Assembly: GCF_016907925.1 (NCBI RefSeq)
Contig: NZ_JAFBCZ010000022.1
Coordinates: 31,239-95,238 of the forward strand
Direction of reading: 5' to 3'
DNA: 64,000 nt
Source of the DNA: Herpetosiphon giganteus
Lineage (GTDB): Bacteria; Chloroflexota; Chloroflexia; Chloroflexales; Herpetosiphonaceae
Shown here: positions 34,000 to 43,128 of the stretch, one piece after another
How the letters are laid out: the number at the start of each line of letters is the position of its first letter
Position numbering within the stretch: position 1 is the first letter of the stretch
Made by a program: the position numbers and the translations under genes
The notes under the pieces: generated by a model
Database searches by the model: none
What the model saw: the letters and a program-made list of their open reading frames with translations, nothing else
What the model was told of the DNA's origin: nothing

Positions 34000-35262
34000 A
34001 TGTTCGATATTGACGCTATTCGTAAAGACTTTCCTACTATTCATGATGAATCGATCTATCTTGATAGTGCAGCATCCTCGCTGACCCCCTATGTTGTGCT
34101 TGATACGATGGCCGATTATTACCTTCATCACCGCACCAACCTCCACCGGAGCATGCACAAACTTGCCATGGAAACTGCCCGTAAGTTCGATGCGTCAATG
34201 GAAAACATTGCACAATTCATTGGCGCAAATGTTGAGGATATTACCATTACAAGCAACGCTACTGCCGCGATTAATTTAGTAGCGTTGAGCCTCGATTTCC
34301 AACCAGATGATGAGATTATTATTTCCACCCTAGAACATTCCTCAAATGTGTTTCCCTGGATGCGTTTAGCCACGAAAGTGGGGGTGAAACTCCGTTGGTG
34401 GAAGGCAGCAGATGATGGGACGCTAGATTTGGCTGAGCTCGAGAGTTTGATTACTCCTAAGACTCGGCTGGTTGCAGTAACCCATGTTTCCAATGTATTA
34501 GGGGTGATTGTGCCGGTTGCGGCGATTGGAGCCGTATGTCAGGAGCACAATGTCTTATATTTGGTTGATGCGTGTCAGTCGGTTCCGCACTTACCAATTG
34601 ATGTTAAGCAGATCGGTTGTGATTTTCTAGCCTTTTCTGGGCATAAAATGTGTGGCCCAACAGGGATTGGGGTGCTTTATCTTAAACCCCCTCATGCGCG
34701 CGACTTAACCCCAGCGTTTCTCGGTGGCGGCTCGATCAATACGTATCGCTCACGGTATGCGACGCTTGATGATTGTACGCTTGCGTCACATAACTATAGC
34801 GAATTGCCGCATAAGTGGATGGCAGGAACGCCGCCAATTGCCGAAACATTTGGGTTAAGCGCTGCAATCGATTATCTTCGTGGCGTTGGCATGGATGCAA
34901 TTGTTGCCCATGACACACAATTAATTCAACAGGCAATTAATGGGCTGCAAGATATTCCTGGTGTTATCCTTTTTGGCCCAAGTGATCCAGCCAAGCGAAG
35001 CGGGATTATCTCCTTTAATATCCAAGGTATTTACCCCTTGAAAGTTGGCCGTTTGCTAACTGAAGACTACAACATAGGGTTGCGAGCTGGACATAATTGT
35101 GCGCTTCATTATTTTCATGAAGTCCAACAAGCCAATATTGTTGAAGGCAATGTTCGTGCTTCATTCTACCTTTATACCACTCCAGCCGAAGTTGACTTAC
35201 TCATCAACGCAATTCGTGAAATTGCGATTACCCACGGCAAGACTGCCCTTGCGGTAGGCTAG
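34000..35262 (+). CDS. Class V aminotransferase, cysteine desulfurase/selenocysteine lyase-like
   Basis: The 420-residue PLP enzyme has IYLDSAASSLTP at the start, a cofactor-binding VDACQSVPHLPIDV with Asp, the Schiff-base Lys216 in FSGHKMCGPTGIGVLY, and RAGHNCALHYF with Cys367 in the active-site loop that carries sulfur in SufS-type desulfurases. It may mobilise sulfur from Cys, or act as a lyase or epimerase on an amino-acyl intermediate. No SufE, IscU or other Fe-S assembly genes are nearby, so a role in the product pathway is more likely than cofactor assembly. Strong GGAGGAG ribosome site. Confidence 0.82.
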   Translation: MFDIDAIRKDFPTIHDESIYLDSAASSLTPYVVLDTMADYYLHHRTNLHRSMHKLAMETARKFDASMENIAQFIGANVEDITITSNATAAINLVALSLDFQPDDEIIISTLEHSSNVFPWMRLATKVGVKLRWWKAADDGTLDLAELESLITPKTRLVAVTHVSNVLGVIVPVAAIGAVCQEHNVLYLVDACQSVPHLPIDVKQIGCDFLAFSGHKMCGPTGIGVLYLKPPHARDLTPAFLGGGSINTYRSRYATLDDCTLASHNYSELPHKWMAGTPPIAETFGLSAAIDYLRGVGMDAIVAHDTQLIQQAINGLQDIPGVILFGPSDPAKRSGIISFNIQGIYPLKVGRLLTEDYNIGLRAGHNCALHYFHEVQQANIVEGNVRASFYLYTTPAEVDLLINAIREIAITHGKTALAVG

Positions 35263-35305
35263 GTTGCTTCTCAGTTCATTTTAGTGAATGTGGAGGATGG
35301 ATCGT

Positions 35306-36466
35306 ATGCTGAAAGAATTTCAAAAAGTACCATTGGCAAAGCTCAACCCGTCGTTTCAAGCGATGCGCGAACAGAGTCCAATTCTATTCAATGACCAAAT
35401 GCATATGTGGCAAGTCTTCCGTTACGAAGATATTCAGAAAGTCTTGATTGATCCAGGTCTTTTCTCTTCGAACCAAGGCTCTTTGGCTGGGGAATTAATT
35501 GCTTCAAGTTTATTATCGATGGATCCCCCTCGCCATCGCCAACTGCATGGCTTAGCTTCGCAAGCCTTTTCGCCACGGCGAGTACAACTGATGGAAGAAC
35601 GGGTGGTCGAAATTACCAACAGGCTCTTAGATGAAGTCGTTGAGCGCGGCACAATGGATCTCATTGAAGATTTTGCTTTTCCGCTTCCAACGATTGTTAT
35701 TGCTGAGTTACTTGGGGTTCCAGCTGAAGATCGTGATCAATTCAAACTATGGTCAGATGCCATTGTTCGGGAGATTGGCCAAGATCCAAATTTGCCACGC
35801 GGGAGTGCCCAAGATGAAATGGTTGAATACCTACGGTATCAGCTTAAGTGTAAACGCGAGCAACCAGGCAATGACCTCATTAGCGCTTTGGCAGCAGCCG
35901 AGCAAGATGGCGAGCGGCTCAGCGACCATGACATTGTAACAACCAGTGCCTTGGTGTTAATTGGTGGCCATGAAACAACGACCAACTTGATTGGCAACAC
36001 CTTTTTATGCCTCATGGAAAATCCTGAGTCGCTTAAAGCACTCTATGCTGATCGCAGCTTGATTCCAAGTGCGGTTGAAGAATCGCTTCGCTACTGGTCG
36101 CCGTTGGTCTGCACGTTTCGGGTTGCAACTCGTGATACCGAAATTAATGGGCAAGCAATCAAGGCTGGGGAATATGTTCAATTATTCTTACCTTCAGCCA
36201 ACCGTGATGCAACCGTTTTTCCTGATGCTGATCGTTTTGATATTCGGCGTACTCCAAATCGACATATGGCCTTTAGTTATGGCATCCATTATTGTTTAGG
36301 TGCGCCGTTGGCTCGACTTGAGGGGAATGTTTCATTGCGAGTCATTCTCGAGCGCTGTGCAAATATTAGTTTCCCTGAGCAACTGCTTGAGCCATTGGGT
36401 GGGTTAATCATCCAAGGGGTTCGCCATTTGCCGATCAACTTTACTCCAACGCCTCGGCCAAGCTAA
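35306..36466 (+). CDS. Cytochrome P450, unit A
   Basis: About 386 residues. I-helix VLIGGHETTTNLIG, ExxR in EESLRYWSP, heme loop FSYGIHYCLGAPLARLEG with Cys330. A soluble class I P450, likely an oxidative tailoring enzyme for the product of this locus. ATG at 35306 lies eight bases after GGAGGA, 43 bases after the PLP enzyme gene. No ferredoxin or reductase gene is present in either unit, so electrons must come from elsewhere in the genome. Confidence 0.9.
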   Translation: MLKEFQKVPLAKLNPSFQAMREQSPILFNDQMHMWQVFRYEDIQKVLIDPGLFSSNQGSLAGELIASSLLSMDPPRHRQLHGLASQAFSPRRVQLMEERVVEITNRLLDEVVERGTMDLIEDFAFPLPTIVIAELLGVPAEDRDQFKLWSDAIVREIGQDPNLPRGSAQDEMVEYLRYQLKCKREQPGNDLISALAAAEQDGERLSDHDIVTTSALVLIGGHETTTNLIGNTFLCLMENPESLKALYADRSLIPSAVEESLRYWSPLVCTFRVATRDTEINGQAIKAGEYVQLFLPSANRDATVFPDADRFDIRRTPNRHMAFSYGIHYCLGAPLARLEGNVSLRVILERCANISFPEQLLEPLGGLIIQGVRHLPINFTPTPRPS

Positions 36467-36531
36467 TTTTCATCCCAATTACCAGCCTATGCCAATCCAA
36501 AGGTCTAACTCGATTGGAAAGAGAGAGCCTG

Positions 36532-37107
36532 ATGATCGATCGAATCCACCAAGCTGATCGTGTGCGTTACATTGCATTTTTACGTGGCATCAATATGATT
36601 GGCTCAAAAGTAATGAAAATGCACGATCTTAGGCAGCTTTTTCTACGGGCAGGGCTTGACGATGTGGAGACCTTCTTGGCTACTGGTAATGTTGCTTTTT
36701 GGACAGCTGAAACAAACCCTATGCAAGTAACGCATCTGCTTGAACAATGGCTTGCCAATGAATTTGGCTATCACGTTCATGTTTTTCTGCGTACAGTAGC
36801 AGCGATACGGCAAATTGTTGACCACAATCCCTTCGGGTTGGGGCAAGTGCCCTCGGGCAGTAAAGCCTATCTGAGCTTACTTCCTACACCTATTGACCAG
36901 CGACACTTGCCATTGGTGCTTAAGCCCAAGAATCAAGGTTATACGATTTTGCATATAGGCGATGCCGAAATCTATAGCCTTGTATTTCCACTAGGCAACG
37001 GACGATATGGTAACCCAACCGGGGATATTGAAAAAGAGCTTGGGGTTCTTGCCACAACCCGCAACTGGACAACAATTAGCCGAATTGCGAGGACTACCAG
37101 TCAGTGA
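36532..37107 (+). CDS. DUF1697 family protein
   Basis: About 191 residues with the family core RYIAFLRGINMIGSKVMKM, LRQLFLRAGLDDVETFLATGNVAF and a C-terminal TTRNWTTISRI. DUF1697 proteins are small, cytoplasmic and uncharacterised, with a ferredoxin-like double domain. ATG at 36532 is internal to the longest frame but best placed behind AAAGAGAG. Presence in a biosynthetic operon is uncommon; it may be a passenger. Confidence 0.82.
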   Translation: MIDRIHQADRVRYIAFLRGINMIGSKVMKMHDLRQLFLRAGLDDVETFLATGNVAFWTAETNPMQVTHLLEQWLANEFGYHVHVFLRTVAAIRQIVDHNPFGLGQVPSGSKAYLSLLPTPIDQRHLPLVLKPKNQGYTILHIGDAEIYSLVFPLGNGRYGNPTGDIEKELGVLATTRNWTTISRIARTTSQ

Positions 37108-37204
37108 TTTTACTGATGTGGATTGCCACAGTAATCTTTATGCTATGTATTGGTATTAACAGGAACCACCTGAATCCTAATTCTAAACCTAAAAGGAGTG
37201 TGGC

Positions 37205-37585
37205 ATGGGTGTTGAGGTCCAACCGACCACCAACCATGTAGTTCGAAGCTACTTTGATGCTTGGAGTACTGGCAATATTGCACCAGTACATGCCTTGCTT
37301 GCTACCGATCTTGTGTTTGCCGGACCAATCAAACAAGGCCAGAGTGCTGCCGCCTATATCGAGGTATTGAGCACCTTTCAGCGTTTGATAACGACAGGCA
37401 TCGATTTGCGTAGCGAGTTATATAGTGATGAGCAAGCGACATTGATCTACACAGCCCATACGGTTGCCGGTGATATTCTGATTGCTGAGCACATTCGTTT
37501 GGTCAATGCCAAAATTGCGACAATTACGCTGATCTTTGATCCTGCGCCAATCTTGGCATTTCGCGCAGCACAAGCGGAGCAATAA
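37205..37585 (+). CDS. SnoaL/NTF2-like fold protein
   Basis: A 126-residue protein with the cone-shaped NTF2-like pattern: VVRSYFDAWSTGNIAPVHALLATDLVFAGP at the N-terminus and strand pairs ending IRLVNAKIATITLIFDPAPIL. In polyketide loci such proteins act as cyclases, epoxide hydrolases or isomerases; free-standing versions are common too. An AAAAGGAG site precedes the ATG. A catalytic assignment is not possible, but an intramolecular ring-forming role in the pathway is worth testing. Confidence 0.75.
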   Translation: MGVEVQPTTNHVVRSYFDAWSTGNIAPVHALLATDLVFAGPIKQGQSAAAYIEVLSTFQRLITTGIDLRSELYSDEQATLIYTAHTVAGDILIAEHIRLVNAKIATITLIFDPAPILAFRAAQAEQ

Positions 37586-37624
37586 GTGGTATTGTAGCGC
37601 TATCTATGTATAGGGGGTATTTGG

Positions 37625-37939
37625 ATGTCGAAAGAAACATATCGTGTACTTGTCGAATCGTTGATGGAAAACGATGAAGTTACGCAATCCCGTAAAAGTG
37701 GCTTTGGTTCGGGTTTGCGAGTTAATGGCAAAGTGTTTGCCATGCTCGTTAAGAACAAACTCTGTGTCAAGCTACCAGCCTCGATGATCGATGAAATCGT
37801 GGCTGAAGGTCAGGGCGAATTGTATATGTCGGGCGGACGACCATCGAAAGATTGGATTGTTGTTGATACAGTTGATGAGCAACGTTGGCTGGAGCTAGCG
37901 CATTCGGCAATCGAGTTTGTAAGCACAAAGGAAGCATAA
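37625..37939 (+). CDS. TfoX N-terminal domain/YjbR-like protein
   Basis: A 104-residue protein with SRKSGFGSGLRVNGKVFAMLV, CVKLPASMIDEIVAEGQGELY and KDWIVVDTVDEQRWLELAHSAIEFV, the TfoX_N/YjbR fold used for competence regulation in some bacteria but here single-domain. Function unknown. Its stop overlaps the start of the SCP2 gene by one base (TAATG), so translation is coupled. Confidence 0.7.
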   Translation: MSKETYRVLVESLMENDEVTQSRKSGFGSGLRVNGKVFAMLVKNKLCVKLPASMIDEIVAEGQGELYMSGGRPSKDWIVVDTVDEQRWLELAHSAIEFVSTKEA

Positions 37940-38265
37940 TGACGATTGATGAATTATTCAAAACCATGCCAAGCCGCTTTAATACAGCAGCAGCAGCTGG
38001 GCTCAATAAAACCATTCAATGGAATATTGTGGGGGAAGAAAGCGGTACCTGGGCGTTTCAAATTGTAGGCGGCGAAGGCCATTTGATCCCCAATGGGGTC
38101 GAAAATCCTGATGTCACTTTTACAACCAGTGCCAAAGATTGGATTGCGATTGCCGAGGGCAAACTCGATTCGATGAAGGCATTTATGGCTGGCAAACTTA
38201 AAGTTGATGGCGATATGATGCTTGCAATGAAGATGCCTCAATTCTTTCCGGTTGAGAATGCATAA
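37939..38265 (+). CDS. SCP2 sterol-carrier domain protein
   Basis: A 108-residue SCP2 domain: MTIDELFKTMPSRFN, TIQWNIVGEESGTWAFQIVGGEGHLI, DVTFTTSAKDWIAIAEGK and LDSMKAFMAGKLKVDGD, with the hydrophobic core expected for lipid binding. SCP2-like proteins can hold a fatty or terpenoid chain, which would suit a hydrophobic pathway intermediate. Last gene of unit A, followed by a hairpin terminator. Confidence 0.85.
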   Translation: MTIDELFKTMPSRFNTAAAAGLNKTIQWNIVGEESGTWAFQIVGGEGHLIPNGVENPDVTFTTSAKDWIAIAEGKLDSMKAFMAGKLKVDGDMMLAMKMPQFFPVENA

Positions 38266-38287
38266 ATAACCGACGTTATGCTGGACA

Positions 38288-38333
38288 GGAACCTCCGATC
38301 CTCTTGTGACTCCTTGGCCTGATCGGATGTTCC
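38288..38333 (+). terminator. Terminator at the end of unit A
   Basis: GGAACCTCCGATC and GATCGGATGTTCC pair over 12 of 13 positions with a 20-base loop, 22 bases after the SCP2 stop. No strong T run. It separates the two units; the rest of 38266-38693 holds the unit B promoter and no gene. Confidence 0.6.
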
Positions 38334-38576
38334 GCTTCTCGGATGGTGGTAGCTCATCAATGATTTGTTTGTTCATAATTGATCGACAAATGGAGCTACT
38401 CTGGCTATTTCCCCACGCTCATCCATGAACTTAAGCAACCCCAACTAGCTGGCTTCAAGTAACAAACCTTGATTGCCATTGTTGCTTTATGCATCTCGCA
38501 TAAGGTTTCTTTAGGCTGCTAGTAAGTTGGCTATCCCGACTAGAGAACCTGAGTTTGGTATGGGTATTCGTGAAAA

Positions 38577-38633
38577 TACGGAGTCGGATCACGGGTTTTT
38601 ACGGACGCAATCAAACTCATTTATGCCTATTGT
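38577..38633 (+). promoter_or_regulatory. Unit B promoter with the same 29-base element
   Basis: TACGGAGTCGGATCACG followed by GGTTTTTACGGA (38577-38605) matches the element at 33086. A -10-like TATTGT lies at 38628-38633, again exactly 22 bases after the element, and the CCTAT/AGTA context is shared. The first start codon is 60 bases after the -10. Two independent occurrences with the same geometry make a regulatory function likely. Confidence 0.65.
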
Positions 38634-38693
38634 TAGTAAACGACTTTCAGTAGATACCGAAACATACTTTGAGTAATGTGAGGATGGTCGTCA

Positions 38694-40478
38694 ATGAGCG
38701 ATGTTATAAAGCGTATTGCTGCCCTCCCCTCTGAGCAGCAACAACAACTCTTACGCGAATTGCAGATGCAAAAAATGCAACAGGATGCAACTGCTGAACG
38801 GTATGATGTTGTTATTCTTGGCGGGGGTATGGCTGGACTAACCTTGGCTCTCCAGCTGAAACAGGCGCGTCCCACAAGCACTATTCTTGTGATCGAAAAA
38901 CAGTCCCATCCCGTACCTGAAGCAGCACACAAAGTCGGCGAATCGAGTGTTGAGATTTGTGCTCATTACTTACGCGATATTTTGGGGCTGGAAGAACATC
39001 TGCATACCCAACAATTGCGTAAATTTGGGCTTCGGATGTTTTTCAGTCGTGGTGATAATCTTGATCTGGCTCAACGGGTCGAAATTGGTCCCACAATTTC
39101 TCCCCCTTTATATACCTACCAAGTTGATCGAGGCCGCTTAGAAAATACGTTGGGCATTAAATTACGTGATCTTGGAATCGTGTTCCTTGATGGCGCATCA
39201 GTTCAGCAGATTGATCTTCAGCCGCAGGCCCCTTATCACCGCTTGCATATTCAGGCTGCTGAGTCACGCATTGTTATCACCAATTGGGTGGTTGATGCCA
39301 GTGGGCGGAGGGCTTTACTAAAGCGCCAACTTGGTCTCTCCAAACCTGTCGGGCATCAGGCGAATGCTGCTTGGTTTCGGGTTTCCTATCCAATTGATGT
39401 TAATCGTTGGTCAAATAATCCCGAATGGCATGCTCGTATTCCTGAGGGTGATCGTTCCTTAAGCACGAATCACTTGATGGGTGATGGCTATTGGGTTTGG
39501 TTAATTCGTCTGGCTTCAGGCTCAACGAGTGTCGGTATTGTGACTGATGCCAACAAACATGAGTTCGATCAGATGAATCAGTTTGAGCGGGCCTTGACGT
39601 GGCTCCATGCCCATGAGCCACAATGTGCAGCGGTCATTGAAGAACAACCAGCCGCTGTTCAAGATTTTCGCGTGATGAAGAATTACTCCTATAGTTGCCA
39701 ACAAGTCTATTCTGCTGATCGGTGGTGCTTGATTGGCGAGGCAGGAATCTCGCTCGACCCACTGTATTCACCTGGCGGCGATATGATTGCGATTGGCAAT
39801 ACCCTTGCCTGTGATTTGATTGTCCGCAACCTCAATGGTGAAGATATCCAAGCTCGTGCATTGATTCATGACCGTTTATTCCTCACAGTAGCCAATATTT
39901 GGCTCAGCATCTATGAAAAACAATATTCGCTGATGAATAATGCCCAAATTATGATTACAAAAATCATCTGGGATACTGCCTTTTATTGGGGTGTTTTTGG
40001 CCTCCTGTTCTTTCACGACACGTTCCGCAAAATAGCTGATATGCCCAGCGTTGCCGCAAACTTAACTCGAATCGCTGATTTAAGTAATAGAATCCAAGCT
40101 TTTTATCGTGAATGGCATGCAGTTGATACAGCAGATTGTGCTGAAGCCTTCGTTGATCTTTACTCGCCATTGGATTTTATGGTAGCACTGCACGAAGGTA
40201 TGGCTGATCAACTCTCTGAGGATGAAGTAGCCCAACGATTTGATACAAATGTACGCTTTTTTGAACGTTTAGCTGGTCAAATCATTAGCATTGTTATTGA
40301 AGCAGGTGCGGAGCAAATTAATAGTCAAGCAATGATACGTCAAATTCAGGCTTGGCAAACGGAACCCTATATTGCCGAATTGATTAGTTGTTATCGCCGC
40401 GAAAGCTGGTCTACCCCCATCAATAGCAGTTGGATAGCCCTCAGTTATCAACAACAGAAGAAGCAGGAGGTTCTGTAA
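38694..40478 (+). CDS. Flavin-dependent halogenase-like FAD enzyme 1
   Basis: A 594-residue member of the tryptophan-halogenase-like flavoprotein family: dinucleotide motif VVILGGGMAGLTL (about 40-52), HKVGESSVEICAHYLRD, YQVDRGRLENTLG and GEAGISLDPLYSPGGDMIAIGN. The halogenase marker WxWxIP appears as WVWLIR (267-272), with Arg for Pro. Unlike its two tandem paralogues it has about 25 extra N-terminal residues (MSDVIKRIAALPSEQQQQLL) that resemble those of the thioesterase in this operon, maybe a docking helix. It may halogenate or oxygenate a carrier-bound chain. Confidence 0.78.
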   Translation: MSDVIKRIAALPSEQQQQLLRELQMQKMQQDATAERYDVVILGGGMAGLTLALQLKQARPTSTILVIEKQSHPVPEAAHKVGESSVEICAHYLRDILGLEEHLHTQQLRKFGLRMFFSRGDNLDLAQRVEIGPTISPPLYTYQVDRGRLENTLGIKLRDLGIVFLDGASVQQIDLQPQAPYHRLHIQAAESRIVITNWVVDASGRRALLKRQLGLSKPVGHQANAAWFRVSYPIDVNRWSNNPEWHARIPEGDRSLSTNHLMGDGYWVWLIRLASGSTSVGIVTDANKHEFDQMNQFERALTWLHAHEPQCAAVIEEQPAAVQDFRVMKNYSYSCQQVYSADRWCLIGEAGISLDPLYSPGGDMIAIGNTLACDLIVRNLNGEDIQARALIHDRLFLTVANIWLSIYEKQYSLMNNAQIMITKIIWDTAFYWGVFGLLFFHDTFRKIADMPSVAANLTRIADLSNRIQAFYREWHAVDTADCAEAFVDLYSPLDFMVALHEGMADQLSEDEVAQRFDTNVRFFERLAGQIISIVIEAGAEQINSQAMIRQIQAWQTEPYIAELISCYRRESWSTPINSSWIALSYQQQKKQEVL

Positions 40479-41400
40479 TGACCCATGACACAGCCGTTCA
40501 TCCAACGATCGCCGCCGCCTATGATGTTGTCATCCTTGGTGGTGGCATGGCAGGGTTGACGCTTGGCTTACAGCTTAAACGCATGCAGCCAAGCATTACC
40601 ATCCTCGTGGTCGAAAAGCAAGCACACCCCGTGCCCGAGTCTGCGCACAAAGTGGGCGAGTCAACCGTGGAAATTTGTGCCCATTACTTGCGGGATGTCT
40701 TGGGCTTGGAAGACCACTTACAAGGCCAGCATCTCAACAAATTTGGCTTGCGCATGTTCTTCACTGCTGATGATAATCGTGATATTGCCCATCGGGTGGA
40801 GTATGGTCAGATCGCTCCTGCTCCATTGCATTCATACCAGCTTGATCGAGGGCGGTTAGAAAATACCTTAGGCGAATTGCTGCTGGAGCAGGGTGTCACC
40901 TTTTTACCGAGCAGTAAGGTGACCACGGTGAACCTGCAACCAGCAGCACCACAGCATCAGGTGGCGTTTCAGCATGCCGGGGCGGACTATGCGGTTGCCA
41001 CGCGCTGGGTGGTTGATGCCAGTGGGCGCAGTGCGTTCTTGAAACGTCAACTCGGCTTGGCCAAATCGGTCGGACACCATGCCAATGCGGTATGGTTTCG
41101 CGTTGCCCATCCGATTGATATTAATACCTGGTCGGATGACCCCGAATGGCAAGCCCGGGTTACTAATGGAAAACGTTCCCTGAGTACCAATCACCTGATG
41201 GGTGATGGTTATTGGGTGTGGTTGATTCCACTCGGGTCGGGATCAACGAGCGTTGGGATTGTGAGCGATGCGAACATGCATGAGTTCGATCAGATGAATC
41301 GCTTTGATCGGGCCTTGACGTGGCTGCATGCCCACGAACCACAATGTGCAGCCGTGGTTGAACAACACCGTGATGCCATTCAAGATTTTCGGGTCATGAA
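40452..41400 (+). repeat. Duplicated segment, copy A
   Basis: From the last bases of halogenase-like gene 1 through the first half of gene 2, the DNA is nearly identical to 42173-43128, with short diverged patches (near 40800-40840 and 41155-41180). The duplicate includes the AAGCAGGAGGTTCTGTAATG junction that carries the ribosome site and start. Confidence 0.85.
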
Positions 41401-42199
41401 AGATTATTCATATAGTTGTCAAAAGGTCTATTCTGGCGAACGCTGGTGCTTAACTGGTGAAGCAGCAGTCGCAATTGACCCACTGTATTCATCTGGTGGT
41501 GATTTGCTAGCGATTGGCAATGGCTTGATCTGCGATCTCATTTTACGCGAGCTTAGTGGTGAATCGATTGAAGAACGAGCAACAGGCCATAGCCAACTGT
41601 TTTTGATATTATCGGAAGTTTGGCTGGTTGCCTACCAACAGCAATATACGCTCATGAATAATCCTCAAGTCATGGTCGCCAAATTAGTATGGGATACGGT
41701 TATCTATTGGGCGTTCCCTGGCTTACTCTACTTCCAAGATAAATATCGTAGCTTATCCGATAGCCCGAGTCTCTTAGGCAATCTTTATCGATGTTGGAAT
41801 CTGCATAGTCGGGTACAAGCCTTCTTCCGCGAATGGCATGCGATTGATCAATCGATTGCGTCCGACGTATTTGCTGACCCCTACTCCTTGCTCGATTTCT
41901 TGGTTGATTTGCATACTGGTATGGCAGCAAATCTCTCTGATGAGCAACTTGATCTGCAATTTGCTAAAAATACGCGTTTACTTGAACAACTAGCTGGCCA
42001 GTTAGTTAGCACGGTGATTGAACTTGTGCGCGATCGCGCCGATGGCTTGACCCATAGCAACCAAATCGACGCATGGCTTAATGATCCATTTTTGGCGGAA
42101 GTCCTTACGGTGTATAACGAAGATTCTCTGACAAATCCGATTGATAGCCATTGGATCACCATGGGGCAGCAGCAACAGAAGAAGCAGGAGGTTCTGTAA
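40478..42199 (+). CDS. Flavin-dependent halogenase-like FAD enzyme 2
   Basis: About 573 residues. It has VVILGGGMAGLTLGLQL, HKVGESTVEICAHYLRD, WVWLIP at 246-251 (a full WxWxIP), and GEAAVAIDPLYSSGGDLLAIGN. ATG at 40478 overlaps the previous stop by one base (TAATG) behind AGGAGG. First half nearly identical in DNA to gene 3; second half diverged. The full WxWxIP motif makes halogenase chemistry (FADH2, O2, halide giving a chloramine intermediate) plausible, but the family also holds non-halogenating members. Confidence 0.8.
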   Translation: MTHDTAVHPTIAAAYDVVILGGGMAGLTLGLQLKRMQPSITILVVEKQAHPVPESAHKVGESTVEICAHYLRDVLGLEDHLQGQHLNKFGLRMFFTADDNRDIAHRVEYGQIAPAPLHSYQLDRGRLENTLGELLLEQGVTFLPSSKVTTVNLQPAAPQHQVAFQHAGADYAVATRWVVDASGRSAFLKRQLGLAKSVGHHANAVWFRVAHPIDINTWSDDPEWQARVTNGKRSLSTNHLMGDGYWVWLIPLGSGSTSVGIVSDANMHEFDQMNRFDRALTWLHAHEPQCAAVVEQHRDAIQDFRVMKDYSYSCQKVYSGERWCLTGEAAVAIDPLYSSGGDLLAIGNGLICDLILRELSGESIEERATGHSQLFLILSEVWLVAYQQQYTLMNNPQVMVAKLVWDTVIYWAFPGLLYFQDKYRSLSDSPSLLGNLYRCWNLHSRVQAFFREWHAIDQSIASDVFADPYSLLDFLVDLHTGMAANLSDEQLDLQFAKNTRLLEQLAGQLVSTVIELVRDRADGLTHSNQIDAWLNDPFLAEVLTVYNEDSLTNPIDSHWITMGQQQQKKQEVL

Positions 42200-43128
42200 T
42201 GACCCATGACACAGCCGTTCATCCAACGATCGCCGCCGCCTATGATGTTGTCATCCTTGGTGGTGGCATGGCAGGGTTGACGCTTGGCTTACAACTTAAA
42301 CGCATGCAGCCAAGCATTACCATCCTCGTGGTCGAAAAGCAAGCGCACCCCGTGCCAGAGGCAGCGCACAAAGTGGGCGAGTCAACCGTGGAAATTTGTG
42401 CCCATTACTTGCGGGATGTCTTGGGCTTGGAAGACCACTTACAAAGCCAGCATCTCAACAAGTTCGGCTTACGGATTTTCTTCACTGCTGATGATAATCG
42501 TGATATTACCCGTCGGGTCGAGCTTGGGCATGCTGTTCCTCCTCCCTATGCGGTTGGAACATACCAGCTTGATCGAGGGCGGTTAGAAAACACCTTAGGC
42601 GAATTGCTGCTGGAGCAGGGTGTCACCTTTTTACCAAGCAGTAAGGTGACCACGGTGAACCTGCAACCAGCAGCACCACAGCATCAGGTGGCGTTTCAGC
42701 ATGCCGGGGCTGATTATGCGGTTGCCACGCGCTGGGTGGTTGATGCCAGTGGGCGCAGTGCGTTCTTGAAACGTCAACTCGGCTTGGCCAAATCGGTCGG
42801 ACACCATGCCAATGCGGTATGGTTTCGCGTTGCCCATCCGATTGACATTAATACCTGGTCGGATGACCCCGAATGGCATGCGCGCATCATTGATGGCCAA
42901 CGCTTTCTAAGCACGAATCACCTGATGGGTGATGGTTATTGGGTATGGTTGATTCCACTCGGGTCGGGATCAACGAGCGTCGGAATTGTGAGCGATGCGA
43001 GCATGCATGCGTTTGAGCAAATGAATCGCTTCGATCGAGCATTGACGTGGCTGCATGCCCACGAACCACAATGTGCGGCGATCATCGAACAACACCGTGA
43101 TGCCATTCAAGATTTTCGGGTCATGAAG
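42173..43128 (+). repeat. Duplicated segment, copy B
   Basis: Counterpart of 40452-41400, covering the end of gene 2 and the first half of gene 3. Runs of identity of more than 100 bases alternate with diverged patches, a mosaic that suggests gene conversion after a tandem duplication. Confidence 0.85.

Noticed and set aside
37625..37939. Competence regulator TfoX
   Set aside because: Only the N-terminal-type fold is present in a 104-residue protein within a biosynthetic unit; no competence genes are near, so the name is not applied.
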